Assembly (NCBI GenBank): GCA_036346405.1
Contig: CM070554.1
Coordinates: 39,360,204-39,424,203, forward strand
Origin: Phyllostachys edulis
Taxonomy: Eukaryota > Streptophyta > Magnoliopsida > Poales > Poaceae
Length of the DNA: 64,000 bases
Reading direction: 5' to 3'
Part shown: positions 10,955 to 24,030 of the stretch, piece by piece
Layout of the letters: the number at the start of each line of letters is the position of its first letter
How positions within the stretch are numbered: the first letter of the stretch is position 1
The notes under the pieces: generated by a model
What the model was told of the DNA's origin: nothing
Database searches by the model: none
Seen by the model: the letters and a program-made list of their open reading frames with translations, nothing else
Position numbers and translations under genes: made by a program

Positions 10955-12220
10955 GGTTAGTGGAAACACAGGGAAAACAAAATGATTATCCCTATCAACT
11001 ACAAAGGAGGACAGTGGGAACCCGCAAAGGAAGTGGCTTACCAAGCTCTTACAAGTGTTCTTACCATCGCAAACAGCAGGTGGTACAACCGGTGGCTGGT
11101 TCGTGATACCTGGAACATGGTCTTTGCGATTGCAAGGGTCAAAAGTCGTGCTATCAGGAAGTAGGTATATGGAGCTTGAAGGCCAAATATGTTAGTGGAA
11201 CACAAATCAATAATGATAGTAATCTTTGAGTAAATGTCCACAACATTGGTCCTAGTTCTTTGGTCTAAATGTGTCCTATAGCGGTATGATATGATGAACA
11301 AGGAGTCAAGACCGAATAGTAAAGCAAAGACTGACAACAAAGATGGCCGAGCAAAGACAAACAACAAGGATGGCGGTGTAAAGACAAAGACAAATCAATA
11401 TCTGTCACCTAAAAAGCTGTGCTCTCTGTTCTTTTTTTTTAGGCACGGAGTGCTCTCGGTGCCTTTGCTCTCGTGCAAAACCGGTGCGAATTTTTTTTCT
11501 TTTGGTTTCTTTTTTTCTGTTATTTTTTTTTCACAAAGCGAACACGTAAATAGGAACCACACAAAGTTTCACCTCAATCGATGTAAGGTGTGGCCTCTGA
11601 AAATGATGAATGTCTTTGTAAATTCGGTGATGAAAGTTCAGAGCTCGAGTCTTGCACTTTCCGGCCAATTTGGGCAAAATTTAATTTCACCCAATTTCAA
11701 AAAAAAAAATCGTCGATTCAGTCCGTATCACGAAAGTTACGGCCGTTTGAAGGAGGACCTCCGAGTTATGGTTTTGTGGAGGCGAAACGAAATTGGGTGG
11801 AAGAAATTGGTGGAAATTGGGGCGGAAGCTCGGGAAGAGGTGGGGATGGTGCTGGGTGATCACGAGACTCAATGGGGAAAGGTCTTTGGGTGATCACGAG
11901 ACGCGATGGATGACTCAAAAAGCAGAGGGTGGGGAGAAAGAAAAGTTGACGGCTAGGGTTTGTATGAGAGGTAGCGGAAGCAAGACAACCCGAAATAAAA
12001 CACGATCTAAACCAAACAACACAACTTCGACTAAGGACACAAACTCAACACTACGGACTCTGAAATCAAATTGTGCAAAAGGTTAAGCGAGATGCAGGAC
12101 AGGAACAACCTATGACTACAATTTTTTGTAGGGCTTTTCTTGGACTCTAGGATGAAACCGAAAACAACAAGGGTAGGGTAAACTTCGAACCTAAAGGAAC
12201 ACCTGAAGCTCGATACCACT
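10955..12220 (-). other. CRM untranslated leader with PBS
   Basis: About 1.27 kb between the 5' LTR and the gag ATG. The PBS is directly next to the LTR at about 12205-12220 (minus strand TGGTATCGAGCTTCAGG), matching the initiator tRNA-Met 3' end. The rest has poly-T/poly-A runs (11445-11530, 11699-11710) and no supportable gene. Confidence 0.7.
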
Positions 12221-13130
12221 TGATGGGAGCGGGTCCCGATCTTCCAACAGTTGGATATGTTCGATTTAGTGGAGGCGCGACACAAATCGATTAAACTTCG
12301 AACAACATGTTAGAACCCGCAATCGCAGCACCACGTCTCCTCAGGTTATCAACCGTGTGCAGCCCGGTTGACCTCGCCAAGAAGGCTAATCCTCGTCTGC
12401 GAATCGAAGAACAAAAGCAAGAACAAGGAAGAACACAACGGAATTGCAGATGTATTGTTTTAGCACTCGAAAGTTGGGATCTCACAAACCGATGAACGGC
12501 GAAACTGTTCAAGACAGAATTAATCTAAGCAAAACCCCACCCTAATGGTGGGGGTGGCGGCTGGATATAAAGGACTGAGGGGCGTGCAAAACCCCTGGAC
12601 GCGCCCTAATGGGCTCCAACACGATACAAAGCCGAACGGCCCAAAAGACGGTGGCGCAGCACCCTGACAGATTCTGAATGCCCACTTGTTTCAATGATTC
12701 CCGTTGACTCAGAAGGAATTTTGACATGGGACTAGAGCCATTGGAAAGGTCGTCTTCTAAGCTTTCCATACATATGTGGAACGTCCAAAACGGAGCCCGG
12801 ATGCGATCTGGGCGTCCGTTTTAGTGCGGCCTGGTCCTGGACTCCGAATTGGATTCGAAGTCGGCTTGAGTTGGGCCTCCAACATGATTCGACCGCCCTC
12901 GCTGGACTTGTGCGCCTCGTAGCCCTTCTCCAAGTACTTCCAGGTCCTCTCCATGGTTCCTAATCATAATTAAATCATTAGGTAGCAATCGATTCTCAAA
13001 TGAACAAAAAGAAGTACTTAGGAACGAGCTCACCTGTAAATTCAATTGTCGGGCGCGAGCTCTAGTGATTGGTCCTTGAATGCCAAGTGGAGGATTGTTG
13101 TGTGTATCCGAAGAAGTGATGTCCTTATCA
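12221..13130 (-). repeat. CRM 5' LTR
   Basis: 910 bp, TGAT...ATCA. It carries the longer version of the LTR-encoded integrase C-terminus (GPITRARARQLN followed by an open tail) that is frame-broken in the 3' LTR. Confidence 0.9.
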
Positions 13131-14582
13131 AGCCGGCTCCTTATCCTGCTCAAATTTCAGAGTCTTCTCTGCTCTGTCCAGCGTTTGCGTTTGCTCTACA
13201 AGAGTGAAACGATTGATAAGCACAAACATAATTGAAGGAAGATAATAATTCAAGTTTACGACATATTACCTTCAATTCTTTTGTTAAGTGTTTCATTGTT
13301 GGTCGTCGCTTTGGCGATCGACCGGTCCCTAGCTTTAATTTCTTCTTCAAGCAGAGCTGTCCTGGCTTTCTCAGCCACGATCTCTTCTTTTATTTTCTCC
13401 AAATCTATCGAATACGATAAGGGAGAATATTTAGAGAAGGGCAAAGTTTTCAAGAAAGAAAAAAGTTAAGTGGGAAGTTCTTACTTTCCAATTCGGAGTG
13501 TTTTTGCTCTAAGTCCTTAATTATTTGGTGGATCCTCCGACCACAAAGAAAGTTCTCGACGAGATCTTTGCACAAATAGTATTTTTTCTCTTTAAGTTCC
13601 TTGTAAACTTTTGAGAAGTACTATGGGGCGGTTGTAGATACTTACCCGGATTGCCACATCATTATAATTGGCAAATATCAGATCAGGATTTGTCTTGATT
13701 TGATGATCCGATATCTTTCCCCAAGCCTCGTTAAGATCCTTATCCTCAATAAATCGAGGACGAAAAGGGAATTGATCAGGTTGGGAGGAACCACCAACAT
13801 GGGTCAGAACCTGTTGGGGGTCTTCAGCGGTCTTTTCCTCTGCAGAAGTTGGAACCACCGATGGGTCCGGCTCAAATGTTGGCCTTGACACCTGCTCGGG
13901 GGCTTCTTCGACCACTTTATCCTCAGGAACTCTATCCTGGGAAGTGGTCTGGTCATGGACCTCCACGAGTGCCTGGTCCTCAGGAGGAGTCTGGTCGGAA
14001 AAAGACCTATGCAAAACAAAGAAGGGAAGTTCAAAACATCAAATCATCAAGAAATTATTAGAGGTATGCGCTTATACGACCACTTTCATTTGTACATACC
14101 TAGTTAGTTTCGAGTTTTGACTTTAAAAGCGGAAGAGTAAACTCGTGCCATCACCCTTCCTTTTCTTTTCTTCCGATTTTGCGGTTCGAACCGGCGAGGT
14201 TGGTCAAATCCGTTCGTCCTCCAACAAGATGTCGAGCGATGCCCTCGTCAGTTCATCAAAGATTGCGTCCTTGACCATCCGGTCGGACGAGTGGTTTCAC
14301 CAACCTCCGACAGCTTGTTTTGATAACAAGCGTGTCGGTCGTGAGCGACGATCTGGGCTCTACGACCTCGCGATCCGCAACTCATCGGCCTTGACCTTCT
14401 CCACCTAAATCAAAAACGAATTTGGTTAGGTGATGAAATCTTTATCTAAGCGGCATATATATCCATCTAAAATGTTTTATTACCTCGGAGATTCATCTTC
14501 CAAAGTGCATCCAAGACACGAGTCGATCGGAACCACGGTGGAATGTCGATCCTCACGGTTTGTGTGATTAAGTAATCCCCGA
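13131..14582 (-). pseudogene. Antisense gene of Tat element, middle exons
   Basis: Minus-strand exons supported by GT/AG borders and open frames: 14582-14484 (99 bp), one starting at 14404 (Lys/Arg-rich, with several stops), about 14014-13646 (acidic, Pro/Glu-rich linker, then FPFRPRFIEDKDLNEAWGKI), about 13610-13484, 13404-13270 (135 bp, a strong coiled coil of Glu/Lys/Ala heptads), and 13194-13131, which continues beyond the CRM insertion. The protein appears to be an N-terminal PF04195 domain followed by a linker and a long coiled coil, a layout common to antisense ORFs of Tat-type elements. Function unknown. Exon limits are inferred by eye. Confidence 0.6.
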
Positions 14583-14643
14583 CTACAAAAATAGAGCATG
14601 ATCAAAAATTTGATCGGAGAATATATATACATGATAAAAGGAA

Positions 14644-14726
14644 TTTTTATTATCTACCTTAAACCTTGCCAGTTTCTCTTCAGTAGGAGCTATGGCCAAG
14701 ATCTCAGGGAATCCAGCCTTCTCTCC
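14644..14726. repeat. 83-bp direct repeat, left copy (flanks SIRE insertion)
   Basis: Identical base for base, by eye, to 25983-26065. It spans the distal part of exon 2 of the antisense gene and the first bases of the following intron. It abuts the truncated copia LTR at 14727. Confidence 0.93.
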
Positions 14727-16645
14727 GGGAGAGGGGGTGAATAGGAGCACCAATTTATTTTTGCAAAGATAATGGATTCAATTCTCAAATCGCAAATCAC
14801 TCCAATAGCTATGAGAGCTATGAAGATGAATGCTTAACACAGTGGAAGACTTGAATGAATCCACTCCTAAACCCTCAAAGCATAGCGACAAACTCCTGAA
14901 GAAATCACAAAAATCGGGGACAAAGGTACTATCATTTGTTGTAAGTCTTGGTACTACCGCATCGCGGTACTACATGAGCAAATGTCTTGGTACTATCAAG
15001 ATCGCAGTACTACCTCGAGCAAAAGTGCGGTACTACCGATTGTCCCGACGAAGAATGTAAACAACTGAAAACAAAATCGAAAATCGGCGTAACTTTTAAA
15101 CCGTAAGGCCAAACTCCACCAAATTTGGAACACACCTTCCTATGGGTATTAGGAACCTATTCCAAGTGGCGATCGTCCAGATCTACGTCAAAGTTTCGAT
15201 CTTTTTCAGTTTTACCTAAGAAGGGCAAAGAACCGAGCAAAACGAAAAACTTGATCCAACTCTTGCTCGTGGGAGAATGATGATCTAGGTGACCTTAGAT
15301 ACGTTCCCACATGTCACAGCAAGGAGTAAGAGTGCACAAGAACAACCAAAACCAATGGATCAAGGAAGCACCCAAAATCATCAAAAGAGAAGGAAGAACA
15401 CAAGAGGAGCTCATCTTTGGAGGAACATCCATAGATTGATTCATGATGTTCTTTGGTTCTGACCACTCCCTCAGAGGACAAGAGCTCCATCCAAGAGCAT
15501 ACACATCAATCCATCTCTCTAGAGCCTATGCCTCTCTTTTCTTCCCTAAACCCTAAAAACCAAACTAGGGTTTTCAAATGAAGTGCCTTGGCTGCTGTGA
15601 ACAGCACCCTCTCTATTTATATGAGGCCTAGAGCTTCTAGAAGACTTAACCCTAATGGGCTCCGTTAGGCCCAATAACAAACGGACACACACGCACGCAT
15701 TTTAAAGCGCCGTCTTCACTTTTCTTGACCTAAACCACTTCTTGGCCGCACCGTCTTGCGCGTGGGTTGGTATTAGGTCACCAAGGTGGTATTTGGTGAA
15801 ATTACCAAAATACCCTTCTCGATCCTTCTCCATGGACCGAGTCCAATCTGTCGAAGCAATCGCCGCTCCGCCACGTAGGTTGATCAACGGCTCTCATCAT
15901 GTCGGCAAGTCTCTCCGTCCAGAATCCCATCGGAACCTCCAAGGCACTTGCACCGACCCCGTCGCCGCTTGATCCAACCAACAGATCGAATCGCCGGTTC
16001 GATCCACCTCGTCCATACATGCCATGCTTGAGTCACGACCACCGGCATCCATGATCGATTACGGACCTCGGCTCCTAGCTTAGTCCCGATCCTCCTCGCC
16101 GTTGACCGTCATTGACCTGCAAGCCACCTGCACAGCAATAGACCAAGAAATCGTCTCCGGGAACAAGTTCTTCACAACTTGACCCACGTTAGCTCAAAAC
16201 ATGCAATGTGCAACATATATGCATTAACAAACATGGAAATGACATAACCCAAAAACAAATCTCCAAGCTAAACGAAACTCAGAAACCAAATCGGTACTAC
16301 CGTCATGTTATGGCGGTACTATCAAGATCTTGAGTAATCAAGCACCCATAATCTTGATCGTCCGCTCCTCAAGGAAATCCAAAACTTCCAAAAACACTTG
16401 TTCTGGAAAAACCATACCGCTTTGCTTGCGGTAATACCGACCAGCGGTACTACCGTCAAACACAAGCCGGTACTACCGCATCGCGGTAGTACCGCGCATT
16501 ACACGCCGGTACTACCGATTATCCTGACACTTGCTGAAAACAGGATTTCAACAAAACCGAAAACGATCGTTTCGACAAACCCAAAGAGCTATTGCCAATT
16601 GTACCATCACATAAAGATCGTGAGCATATCCCCATGATATCCACA
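14727..16645 (-). repeat. SIRE-like 3' LTR, outer end truncated
   Basis: Matches 24031-25981 from the phrase GGGTGAATAGGAGCACC onward but starts GGGAGAGGGGG in place of the TGTAGGACCGG... terminus. It ends GATATCCACA next to the PPT. It contains clustered GGTACTACC/GGTAGTACC motifs at 14939-15035 and 16290-16525. Confidence 0.88.
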
Positions 16646-18126
16646 ATCTCCCCCTTGATGAACACATTGGCAAAATCCCACAAATGCAAAATTTGAGGTT
16701 TGAAAAAGTAAAAACTCGACGTTTTCGTTCAAAGGCACAACTTGGTCCAAATGCAAGAAAAAGCAAAGGAAATGACCAAGCTAGCTCCAGAATAGTATCA
16801 GCAAGTGAGATACGGCAAAAGAAGGCAAGAAAGCTTCATTTTCCGTAAACGGGTCAAAATCTCACTTAAGGTCCATATGAAAGAACAATTGTTGAAATGA
16901 CCTTTGATCATTGTGAGTCTTCAAGAAGTGCAAATCAACTTCAGAAAAGGCAAATAAGAACAAAAGAATGCAATAGAAATGATCCCACTCACTATGATCA
17001 ATAAAAACCCTATGACTCCAAAAAGCTCTAAAACAACATTTTTACCAATCTTTCTCCCCCTTTGACAATGAATTCATCAAGGTGCATGGAAGAAGATAGA
17101 GCATGAAAGTAATGGAATGGCTGTAATTTTTATAATTTTTCATTTTTTTAATTTTTTTTTGTTTGTTTGTTTGTAATTAAAGCAAAAGGAGCCATGAAGA
17201 TTATCCATGAAGACTGTACAAGTATTACACCAAGCCATATTATGTGAAGAAGCTATAAGCAAGTATGGCAAAACATGTCTTATAAAGCTAAGGCCAAAAT
17301 AGCAATGATCCGAGATTAAATGAATTGAAGGCATGACCAGTTGCTCAAGATCACAGTTTAACTAAAGGTATCCAAAAATGAGTCAGGCCATGTCTATAAG
17401 CAAGATGGAGACCAGAAACTAGAATTTAGTTAATTTTGAGCATTTTGAGTTCAGTTTTGAATCAAATGGTTCAAGCACTTAGAATTTAGCACTTTGAGCA
17501 CTTTTGCTGAAAATGATTGGTTTTATCTTAGTAAAGCAAGTCCTGGACTAGGAGCCATCCACAACTGCCTCCTAAGCTTCAACCAATTTCCAATTTGTTT
17601 TCTTACCATTGTGCTAGATCTCAAGCCTCACTACGACCATCCCAAGCAACAAAAGCTTAAGAGAGTGGTGCAGGTCATCCAAAACTCCCCCGAGTTCATG
17701 CCTAGTGCAATGGCAAGTCATCTCATGAGAAAGAATTGGTGAGATCAGCTTTTTTCGCATGTAAAAGCACATTTTTCATTTGCTTGACTTAAGAATTATC
17801 ATAGCTCAGTTTAAAACTCAGAATAAGTTCAAGACTCAATTAAGCCTATATGACATGGCATGAATCATAAGAGGATCACTAAAGCAAAACTAGTCACAAG
17901 ATCCAACAAGTCATGTTTTGATTCAATTTTCTCACAGATAATAAAGCTAGCATGGCAAAAGCTAGGCTATACATAAAAAGCCATAAAGGAAGTCTAGCAA
18001 ACTAGCACAAGACATGACAGGGTATAAAACATGAAATCAAGTCATACAAGGATAATAATCAAAGCTCCACAAGGTTATATTACAATGCAAGTTGCTGAAT
18101 TGTAAAATGCATTATGATACAAATGA
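16646..18126 (-). other. SIRE-like element 3' untranslated region with PPT
   Basis: The PPT is next to the 3' LTR (16646-16656; minus strand AAGGGGGAGAT). The remaining about 1.4 kb, between the RNase H end and the PPT, has no supportable ORF; a T-rich stretch with TTTG repeats sits at 17138-17175. Part of it (about 17545-17720) is homologous to 47091-47240 in the second copia element. Confidence 0.7.
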
Positions 18127-21100
18127 ATGCAAAAAGAGCAAACTCCCCCTCAAAACAGGCCAAGAGGACTAACAACCCCAACTCTCCCCCATAAAGAAGC
18201 AAAACGAGAAGAATCAAGAGCTTTAGTGAAAATATCCGCAACTTCTTTGCTCGGACTCTATAAAGTGAAGCACAACATCACCCTTCTCAACATGGTCTCT
18301 AAGGAAATGATATCTAACATCAATGTGCTTAGTCCTAGAATGTTGCCTCGGTTTTTAGCAATATTAATGGCGAAGTGTTGTCACAGAAAAGAGGAACACT
18401 ACCCAAAGACAACCCATAGTCCCGCAGAGTAGATAAGATCCAGAGAACACGAGAGCAACCATTGGTCTGACTACATACTCGGCCTCGGCGAAGGATCGGC
18501 AATGTAAGATCTGCTTCTAGATGACCAAGAGATAAGAGATGTGCCTAAGAAATGACAAGTGCTGAAGTACTCTTCCTATCTACTCTACACCCCATAAAAT
18601 CAGCATCGAGTAAAAAGCGCGAATGGAGAGAGAAGAAGAAGAATACCAAAGTCCAAAGTCAAGAGTGTCTCAAGGTACACAATATCGGACGACCGCTTGA
18701 CGATGAGAAGCTCGAGGAAGCTGAAATCGAGCGCACGGACACAAAGAAAGCAGTATGTCGGCCTCGATCTTTGTGGAGGTAGAGGAGGGAGCCGATCATG
18801 CTGCGGTACTCCTTCTCGTCCACAGGCTCTCCATCCTCATCTGGGTCCAGCACGGTGGTCGTGGCAATGGGAGTAGACATTGGTCTACTACTTCCCATGT
18901 CGAAGCGCCGAAGAAGGTCCTTTGTATACTTACTTTGATGAATGAAGGTGCCTTCTTTCGCTTGCTTGACTTGAAGACCAAGGAAAAAGGTCAATTAGCC
19001 CATCATGCTCATCTCGAACTCCTGCTCATAGAATCAAAATCTGGACACCAAAACATGAGAGGAACCACGAATATAATGTCATCCACATAAATCTGAACCA
19101 TCAAAAGTCATTGCCATGCTTGTGAGTGAACAAAGTTTTATCAACTATTCCCATTTTAAAATCATTTTGAGCAAGAAACTCTTAAGCCTATCATACCAAG
19201 CTCTAGGGGCTTGCTTCAATCCATACAAGGCTTTGGAGAGTTTAAAAACATGGTTTGGGAACTTAGGATTTTCAAAACCGGTGGTTGCTTGACATAGACC
19301 TCTTCTTCTATGAAACCATTCAGAAAAGCACTTTTAACATCCATTTGAAATAGCTTGAAGCCCTTGGATGCCACAAATGCTAGCAAAATGCGAATGGCTT
19401 CCAATCTAGCTACAGGAGCGAAGGTCTCCTCAAAGTCTAAGCCCTCTACAGGAATACCCTTGTGCTACAAGTCTAGCCTTATTGCGAACTACCAACCCAT
19501 CTTCACTTTGCTTATTTTTGAAAACCCATTTTGTTCCAATTACATTATGATTAGGTGGAGGTTCAACTAAGGTCCGGACTTTGTTTCTTTCAAAATTTTC
19601 AAGTTCTTCATGCATGGCATTGACCCAAGAGGCATCGAAAGAGCATGAGTAACATCTCGGGGTTCAAAAGAAGCAACAAAAGCGAGAATATGCATGAGAA
19701 TCGGAAGAATGAACACGAGCGAGTGACTCGCTCATGAATATCCCCAATAATCTGCTTTCGGTGGATGTCATTGAATATGAAGAGGAGCTCTGGAGCGTAG
19801 TGGCCTCTACCTCATGGGTCGTGGAGGTAGGAACAGAGCCACTCGATCGTCGGTGAAGGTAGGAAGAGGTTGCTCATCTGAAAGTCGGTGTAGTAGAAGC
19901 GAGCTCCCCAACCCTTTCGAAATGACTGGAGGATGGATTGGGTCCTCATCCTCGAGTCATCGTCGATTTAAGATGCTTTCTCGAATATTAGGAACACGTG
20001 TACACAGAGCATCGGGTCTAGTACAGTGACTAGCCTCATCAAAAGTGACTTCGCAAGTCTCAACAATTTGTTAGTGTCAAAATTAAATACACGATAGCCA
20101 CGAGAATGAGCGGGATATCCAAGAAATATGCCATCGTAACATCTAGATTCAAATTTATCAAGGTTGCCATGTTTAAGAATGAAGCACTTGCAACCAAAAA
20201 TCTTGAAATGAGAAACTTTGGGCTTATGACCAAATCTGAGCTCATAAGAAGTCTTACCAATTACAGATCTCAAGAAAACCCTATTAGAAATATAACAAGC
20301 AAGAGAGATCGCCTCACCCAAAACCTCCTAGGTGTGGAATGCTCATCTAGCATGGTCCTCGCCATCTCTACAAGGGTCCTATTCTTCCTCTCTACAACAC
20401 CATTCTGTTTGGGAACTCTAGGTGATGGCGGTGCTCTAGCCCCTATCGTAATGTAAAGTGGCAAAGGAAGAATTCTTGAATTCTGCCCCATTGTCACTCC
20501 TAATGGCTCTCAACGCCCAGAAGCTCAACAAAGAAGTCTAAGGACCAACTCTCTAAAGAACCCAAATGCCTCGTCCTTAGAAACCGTAAAATAAACCCAT
20601 GAATACCGGAGTAATCATCCACAATCACAAGCACATACCATTTCCCACCCACGATCAACTCTAGAAGGACCAACAAGGTGTCTAAGTGCAAAAGTTGTCC
20701 AGTCCATCTGTCATCACTAAGGAAAGAGGTGGATGAGAAGCGAAACCATCTTACCATGTCTCTGAGGTGTGCACACAAGGTCTCTAATGACCTTGACCTA
20801 AGCGCACCTCTAATCAAATCCTTACATCGACTCTAGTCAAGTGGTCGGCCTATGTGACCAAGCCTCACGATGCCACAACACTAAATCATGGGAGTCGGTT
20901 ACAAGACACCTAGGGCTAGAAGCGAGAAGAGACACGAAATCAAGACAAAAGATCCTCTCAAACCTAGAGATCTCAAAGACAAGCTCACCAGAGGAATCTA
21001 TAACCTCAAGACTCACCACTCTTAAATCTCACCTCTAGACCCTCATCAAGCGGAGAAAAGTAAAGCGATTATACCTCGGCTTACTTACCAAAGCGACGCC

Positions 21101-21562
21101 CTTGAGCATGAACTTGTTGTTGACGCCTTTGTGCCCTTGGCTATCACGGTCCCAAGAGAAGCATCCCCAAATGTGATCAATTCATTGCGGATGCGTGTGA
21201 GGAGGAGAACCATCTAGAATCCCGGTCATGTGTCGAGAGCACCCGAGTCAACAAGCCATATGTCCTCCTTCCTCGCACGACGGACCTACAAGGCACGAAA
21301 GCAGAAACATCGTGCCTCAAGATCAAGTTAGTGATAAAAGACTTGGGAATCCAAGATCGAGTCACACGATGCTTAGGCAAAACAAAGAGAAGCAAAGATA
21401 GAAATGGTTAGGAGCAAAATCATAATAACGCACACGAGAACCACCTAGACCTCTCGAATCGACCTACCAAAAGGTCGGTACTCTGCCTAGATGCTACCAT
21501 GGTCTCTCCTCACGAAATCCTAAACCTGAACGCGCCTAGAACCACCAAAGGAGTCAAAGAAG
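18127..21562 (-). pseudogene. copia pol remnant (protease, integrase, RT, RNase H)
   Basis: Minus-strand pieces in pol order. Protease is near 21210-21290 (LVDSG then RHMTG in a shifted frame). Integrase core: VIVDDYSG about 20590-20620, then QNGVVERKNRTLVEMARTML about 20350-20430 and GKTSYELRFGHKPKVSHFKI, KIFGCKCFI (20140-20260). RT: VRTLVEPPPNHNVIGTKWVF (about 19505-19590), FQMDVKSAFLNGFIEEEVYV (19285-19345), and MTFFLGLQVKQ through YRSMIGSLLYL (18780-18994). RNase H traces occupy 18127-18560. The YVDD box segment falls in a disrupted area near 19060-19140. Frequent small indels break every domain. Confidence 0.8.
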
Positions 21563-23975
21563 TCATCTACTGAACCTAGGCCTATGTCTAGCAGAAAGCA
21601 GTCGCCTAGCTCTAGAGACAACAGCAGGTGAAGGAACTCCTCTAATGGTTCTCAAGGTACTCATCCTCTCCTTCCTCTCAATCTTGGCTCTACGGAAGCA
21701 GAACTCAACAATGTGGCCATTCTTCTTGCAGAAGGTGCAATGGTACTTGACCTTTTGAGGGGTCTGACCTGATGAAGTAGAAGCACCTATCTTGCTAGAA
21801 GTGGTTTGGGCAAAACCAGCAGATTTAAAGACTATCTTGGATGGATTAGGGGGTTCTACCTCAAACAGGCCACTCTCAACAACTCTAACAACCTTAGGTG
21901 GATGGTTCTTGGTATGCTCTAGGGAATCAAATCCTAGGCCTCTATTATTCACACTCACCTTAGATTTGTCTAGAATCATGTTGAGGTTCTTCTTCCCACC
22001 AATAAATCTCTCAAGTGTCTCTTTAAGGTAGTCATTTTGTTTGGCTAGTTCATAACAAGAAGCACACTTATTTGACTTGCTAGCCCTATCAGATTTTTCC
22101 TTATAATGAACTACCTCAGCTTTCAAAGCCTCACAAGACACACAATAGTTATCCCTAATCTTATCCAACTGCTCTTTGAACTTAACTCTAAAAGCTTCTT
22201 GTATCTTATCTACATTATGCCCAAGTTCAATACAAAGAGTACAAGAATCAAAATCAACAATTTTCTTTTGAAGGTCATGGACATGGATTGTTCAATTTTA
22301 GCCTTTTCTTCTAGTGTCTTGTTTAAAGCATCATTCTCAAGTGTGAGTTTAACACAGTTTTCACATGAAGCAGTTTTAGAGTACAGAATCATTTCCGACA
22401 TCTCCTTCATTTTAATCTTATTTTTCTCACAATGAGAGCAGGTGTGACTAGCATCAAATTTACTCAGTTCTTTTGTAGCACTATCCAATTTTAGTTCAAG
22501 CAAAGCACAATTTGAACAAGGCAAAGGGATAGCATCAACAGTAGTCACATCTAAAGCAATGGCATTCATGCAAGCAGGACTAGACTTGAGAGTTTCTAGT
22601 TCATCCAGAGCATCTTTCAATTGATTTGTAACAGAGGAATGAGCAAGTCTTAGAGTTACCAATTCATCATACATTCCAGAACAAGCATCACAAACATCTT
22701 GGGACTAATCGATTTGAGTGTAGCAACTTCTAGTTTCAAGTTATCAATCATGATGTCACGATTCTTAAGCATTCTAGCTTGCTTATCTAATTTTCGTTCG
22801 AGAAATGACCAAAGCACGTTTCATCCGGCGGTGAGGACATACCTCATCGGGATCATTGAAAAGGTAGGTCGCGCCGTTGGAGGAGTCGACGTCATGGCTG
22901 TCGCTAGCCATGAAGCACATGCCGGTGAAGTCCTGGGCCTTCTTCTTGCCATGAGAGTCATCGTCGTCGTCCTCCGTCTCCGAGTCCACATCGCTCATGT
23001 TAACATTCTCAAGAGCGGTAAGGACTTGGCTAACGAACTTGCGATAGTTTGGCTTCTTGCCTTTCTTGTCTTTGGCTTGATGACGCCTCCGAGAGTCCTT
23101 CTCCTCCTTGCCCTTCAGCTTGGGGCACTTGGAGCGAATGTGGTTAGGCTCACCACACTCGAAACAAGTGACAGGGCCACCTCTCCTCCTGTTCCTCACT
23201 TTGTTATAAACTCTCGAGAATTTGGTGGATAGGAGGGCTAAATCATCTTCAGGTAGCTTCTAACTGCTCATCGCTCAAAGAATGTAAAGCTGACAAAGAA
23301 AAACCAGATGAGCCAAAATCAAAGGAATCGGTCGAGCTACCCTTGATGGGTCGACCACCAAAGCCATCGACTCTGTCTTGGGAGACGTGAGATAAAGTCA
23401 ATCTCATGCGTCTTCAACCTCGAGTAGAGCTTATCCATGGTAAGCTCACTCATGTGATGTTGTCATTGATAGATGTGATCTTCATCCCCGGACCTTCACA
23501 TCAAGAGCACCTAGAAGTGGCGTGCATTCTCGGACTCAGTGAAAACAAGATCAACAAACGAAGATCATGGAGAATCTTGGAGAACCTCCCCACAGCTCAT
23601 CTAAAGACTCACGGTCTTTGCTCAATCTTTGAGTATTCTTTCTTGAGTGGTTACATCTCACTTCCTTGATCATGATCGAGCCCTCGTGGTAGTCACAGAG
23701 AGTTCTCCGGATCTCGTGAGCAGACCTCAAATGAGCCACACGCTCAAACTCGGATCGACTAAGACCTTGGATCAAGAAGTTGCGAGCTTTCTTTGTTAGC
23801 CTCAATGTCCGGAGTGATCACATCGTCATCGGCCAAGCACGACATATGGATTTTTGACCTTAAGCCAAATAAGCGCGCCTTGAGCCTCGATGTAGGCTTG
23901 CATGCGAGCCTTCCAGTAAGCAAAATCAACTCCATCGAAAATATGAGGTTTGAGTGAATACTTGTCAGTCGCCAT
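21563..23975 (-). pseudogene. copia gag remnant, two zinc knuckles and coiled coils
   Basis: It starts at ATG 23975-23973 (MATDKYSLKPHIFDG, the typical copia gag opening). The UBN2-like capsid region follows to about 23300 with frameshifts. The first CCHC knuckle is CFECGEPNHIRSKC (about 23120-23165). Long coiled-coil segments with repeated CxxC pairs lie at 22210-22674 and 21950-22168. A second knuckle, CTFCKKNGHIVEFC, is at about 21705-21750. The double-knuckle, coiled-coil gag is characteristic of SIRE-type elements. Confidence 0.8.
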
Positions 23976-24012
23976 GGCTTCAAAGACTGGTTAAGATCTA
24001 TGAGAAGAGCTA

Positions 24013-24030
24013 ACCAGGCTCGATACCAAT
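24013..24030 (-). other. Primer binding site of SIRE-like element
   Basis: Minus strand ATTGGTATCGAGCC, directly after the 5' LTR end CCTACA; it matches the initiator tRNA-Met 3' end (TGGTATCAGAGC) with one change. Confidence 0.85.

Larger units (their letters stand above)
7153..13130 (-). mobile_element. CRM-clade (centromeric) Ty3/gypsy retrotransposon
   Basis: Complete ends: two LTRs (7153-8068 and 12221-13130) with TGAT...ATCA termini, flanked by an exact 5-bp TSD AGCCG (7148-7152 and 13131-13135). Minus-strand order is 5' LTR, PBS complementary to initiator tRNA-Met (TGGTATCGAGC), gag remnant, RT, RNase H, integrase, PPT (AGAGGGGGAGGA), 3' LTR. Two features are diagnostic of CRM: the integrase frame runs into the 3' LTR, and it ends in a GPITRARAR-type CR motif. 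The internal part is deleted between the gag N-terminus and the RT fingers (junction about 10300-10373). Close LTR similarity by eye suggests a fairly recent insertion. Confidence 0.9.

Noticed and set aside
11291..11893. 200-codon plus-strand ORF
   Set aside because: Falls in the untranslated leader of the CRM element, opposite its coding strand; Phe/Ser-rich from T runs, no domain.
22699..23232. 177-codon plus-strand ORF
   Set aside because: Antisense shadow of the copia gag zinc-knuckle region on the minus strand.
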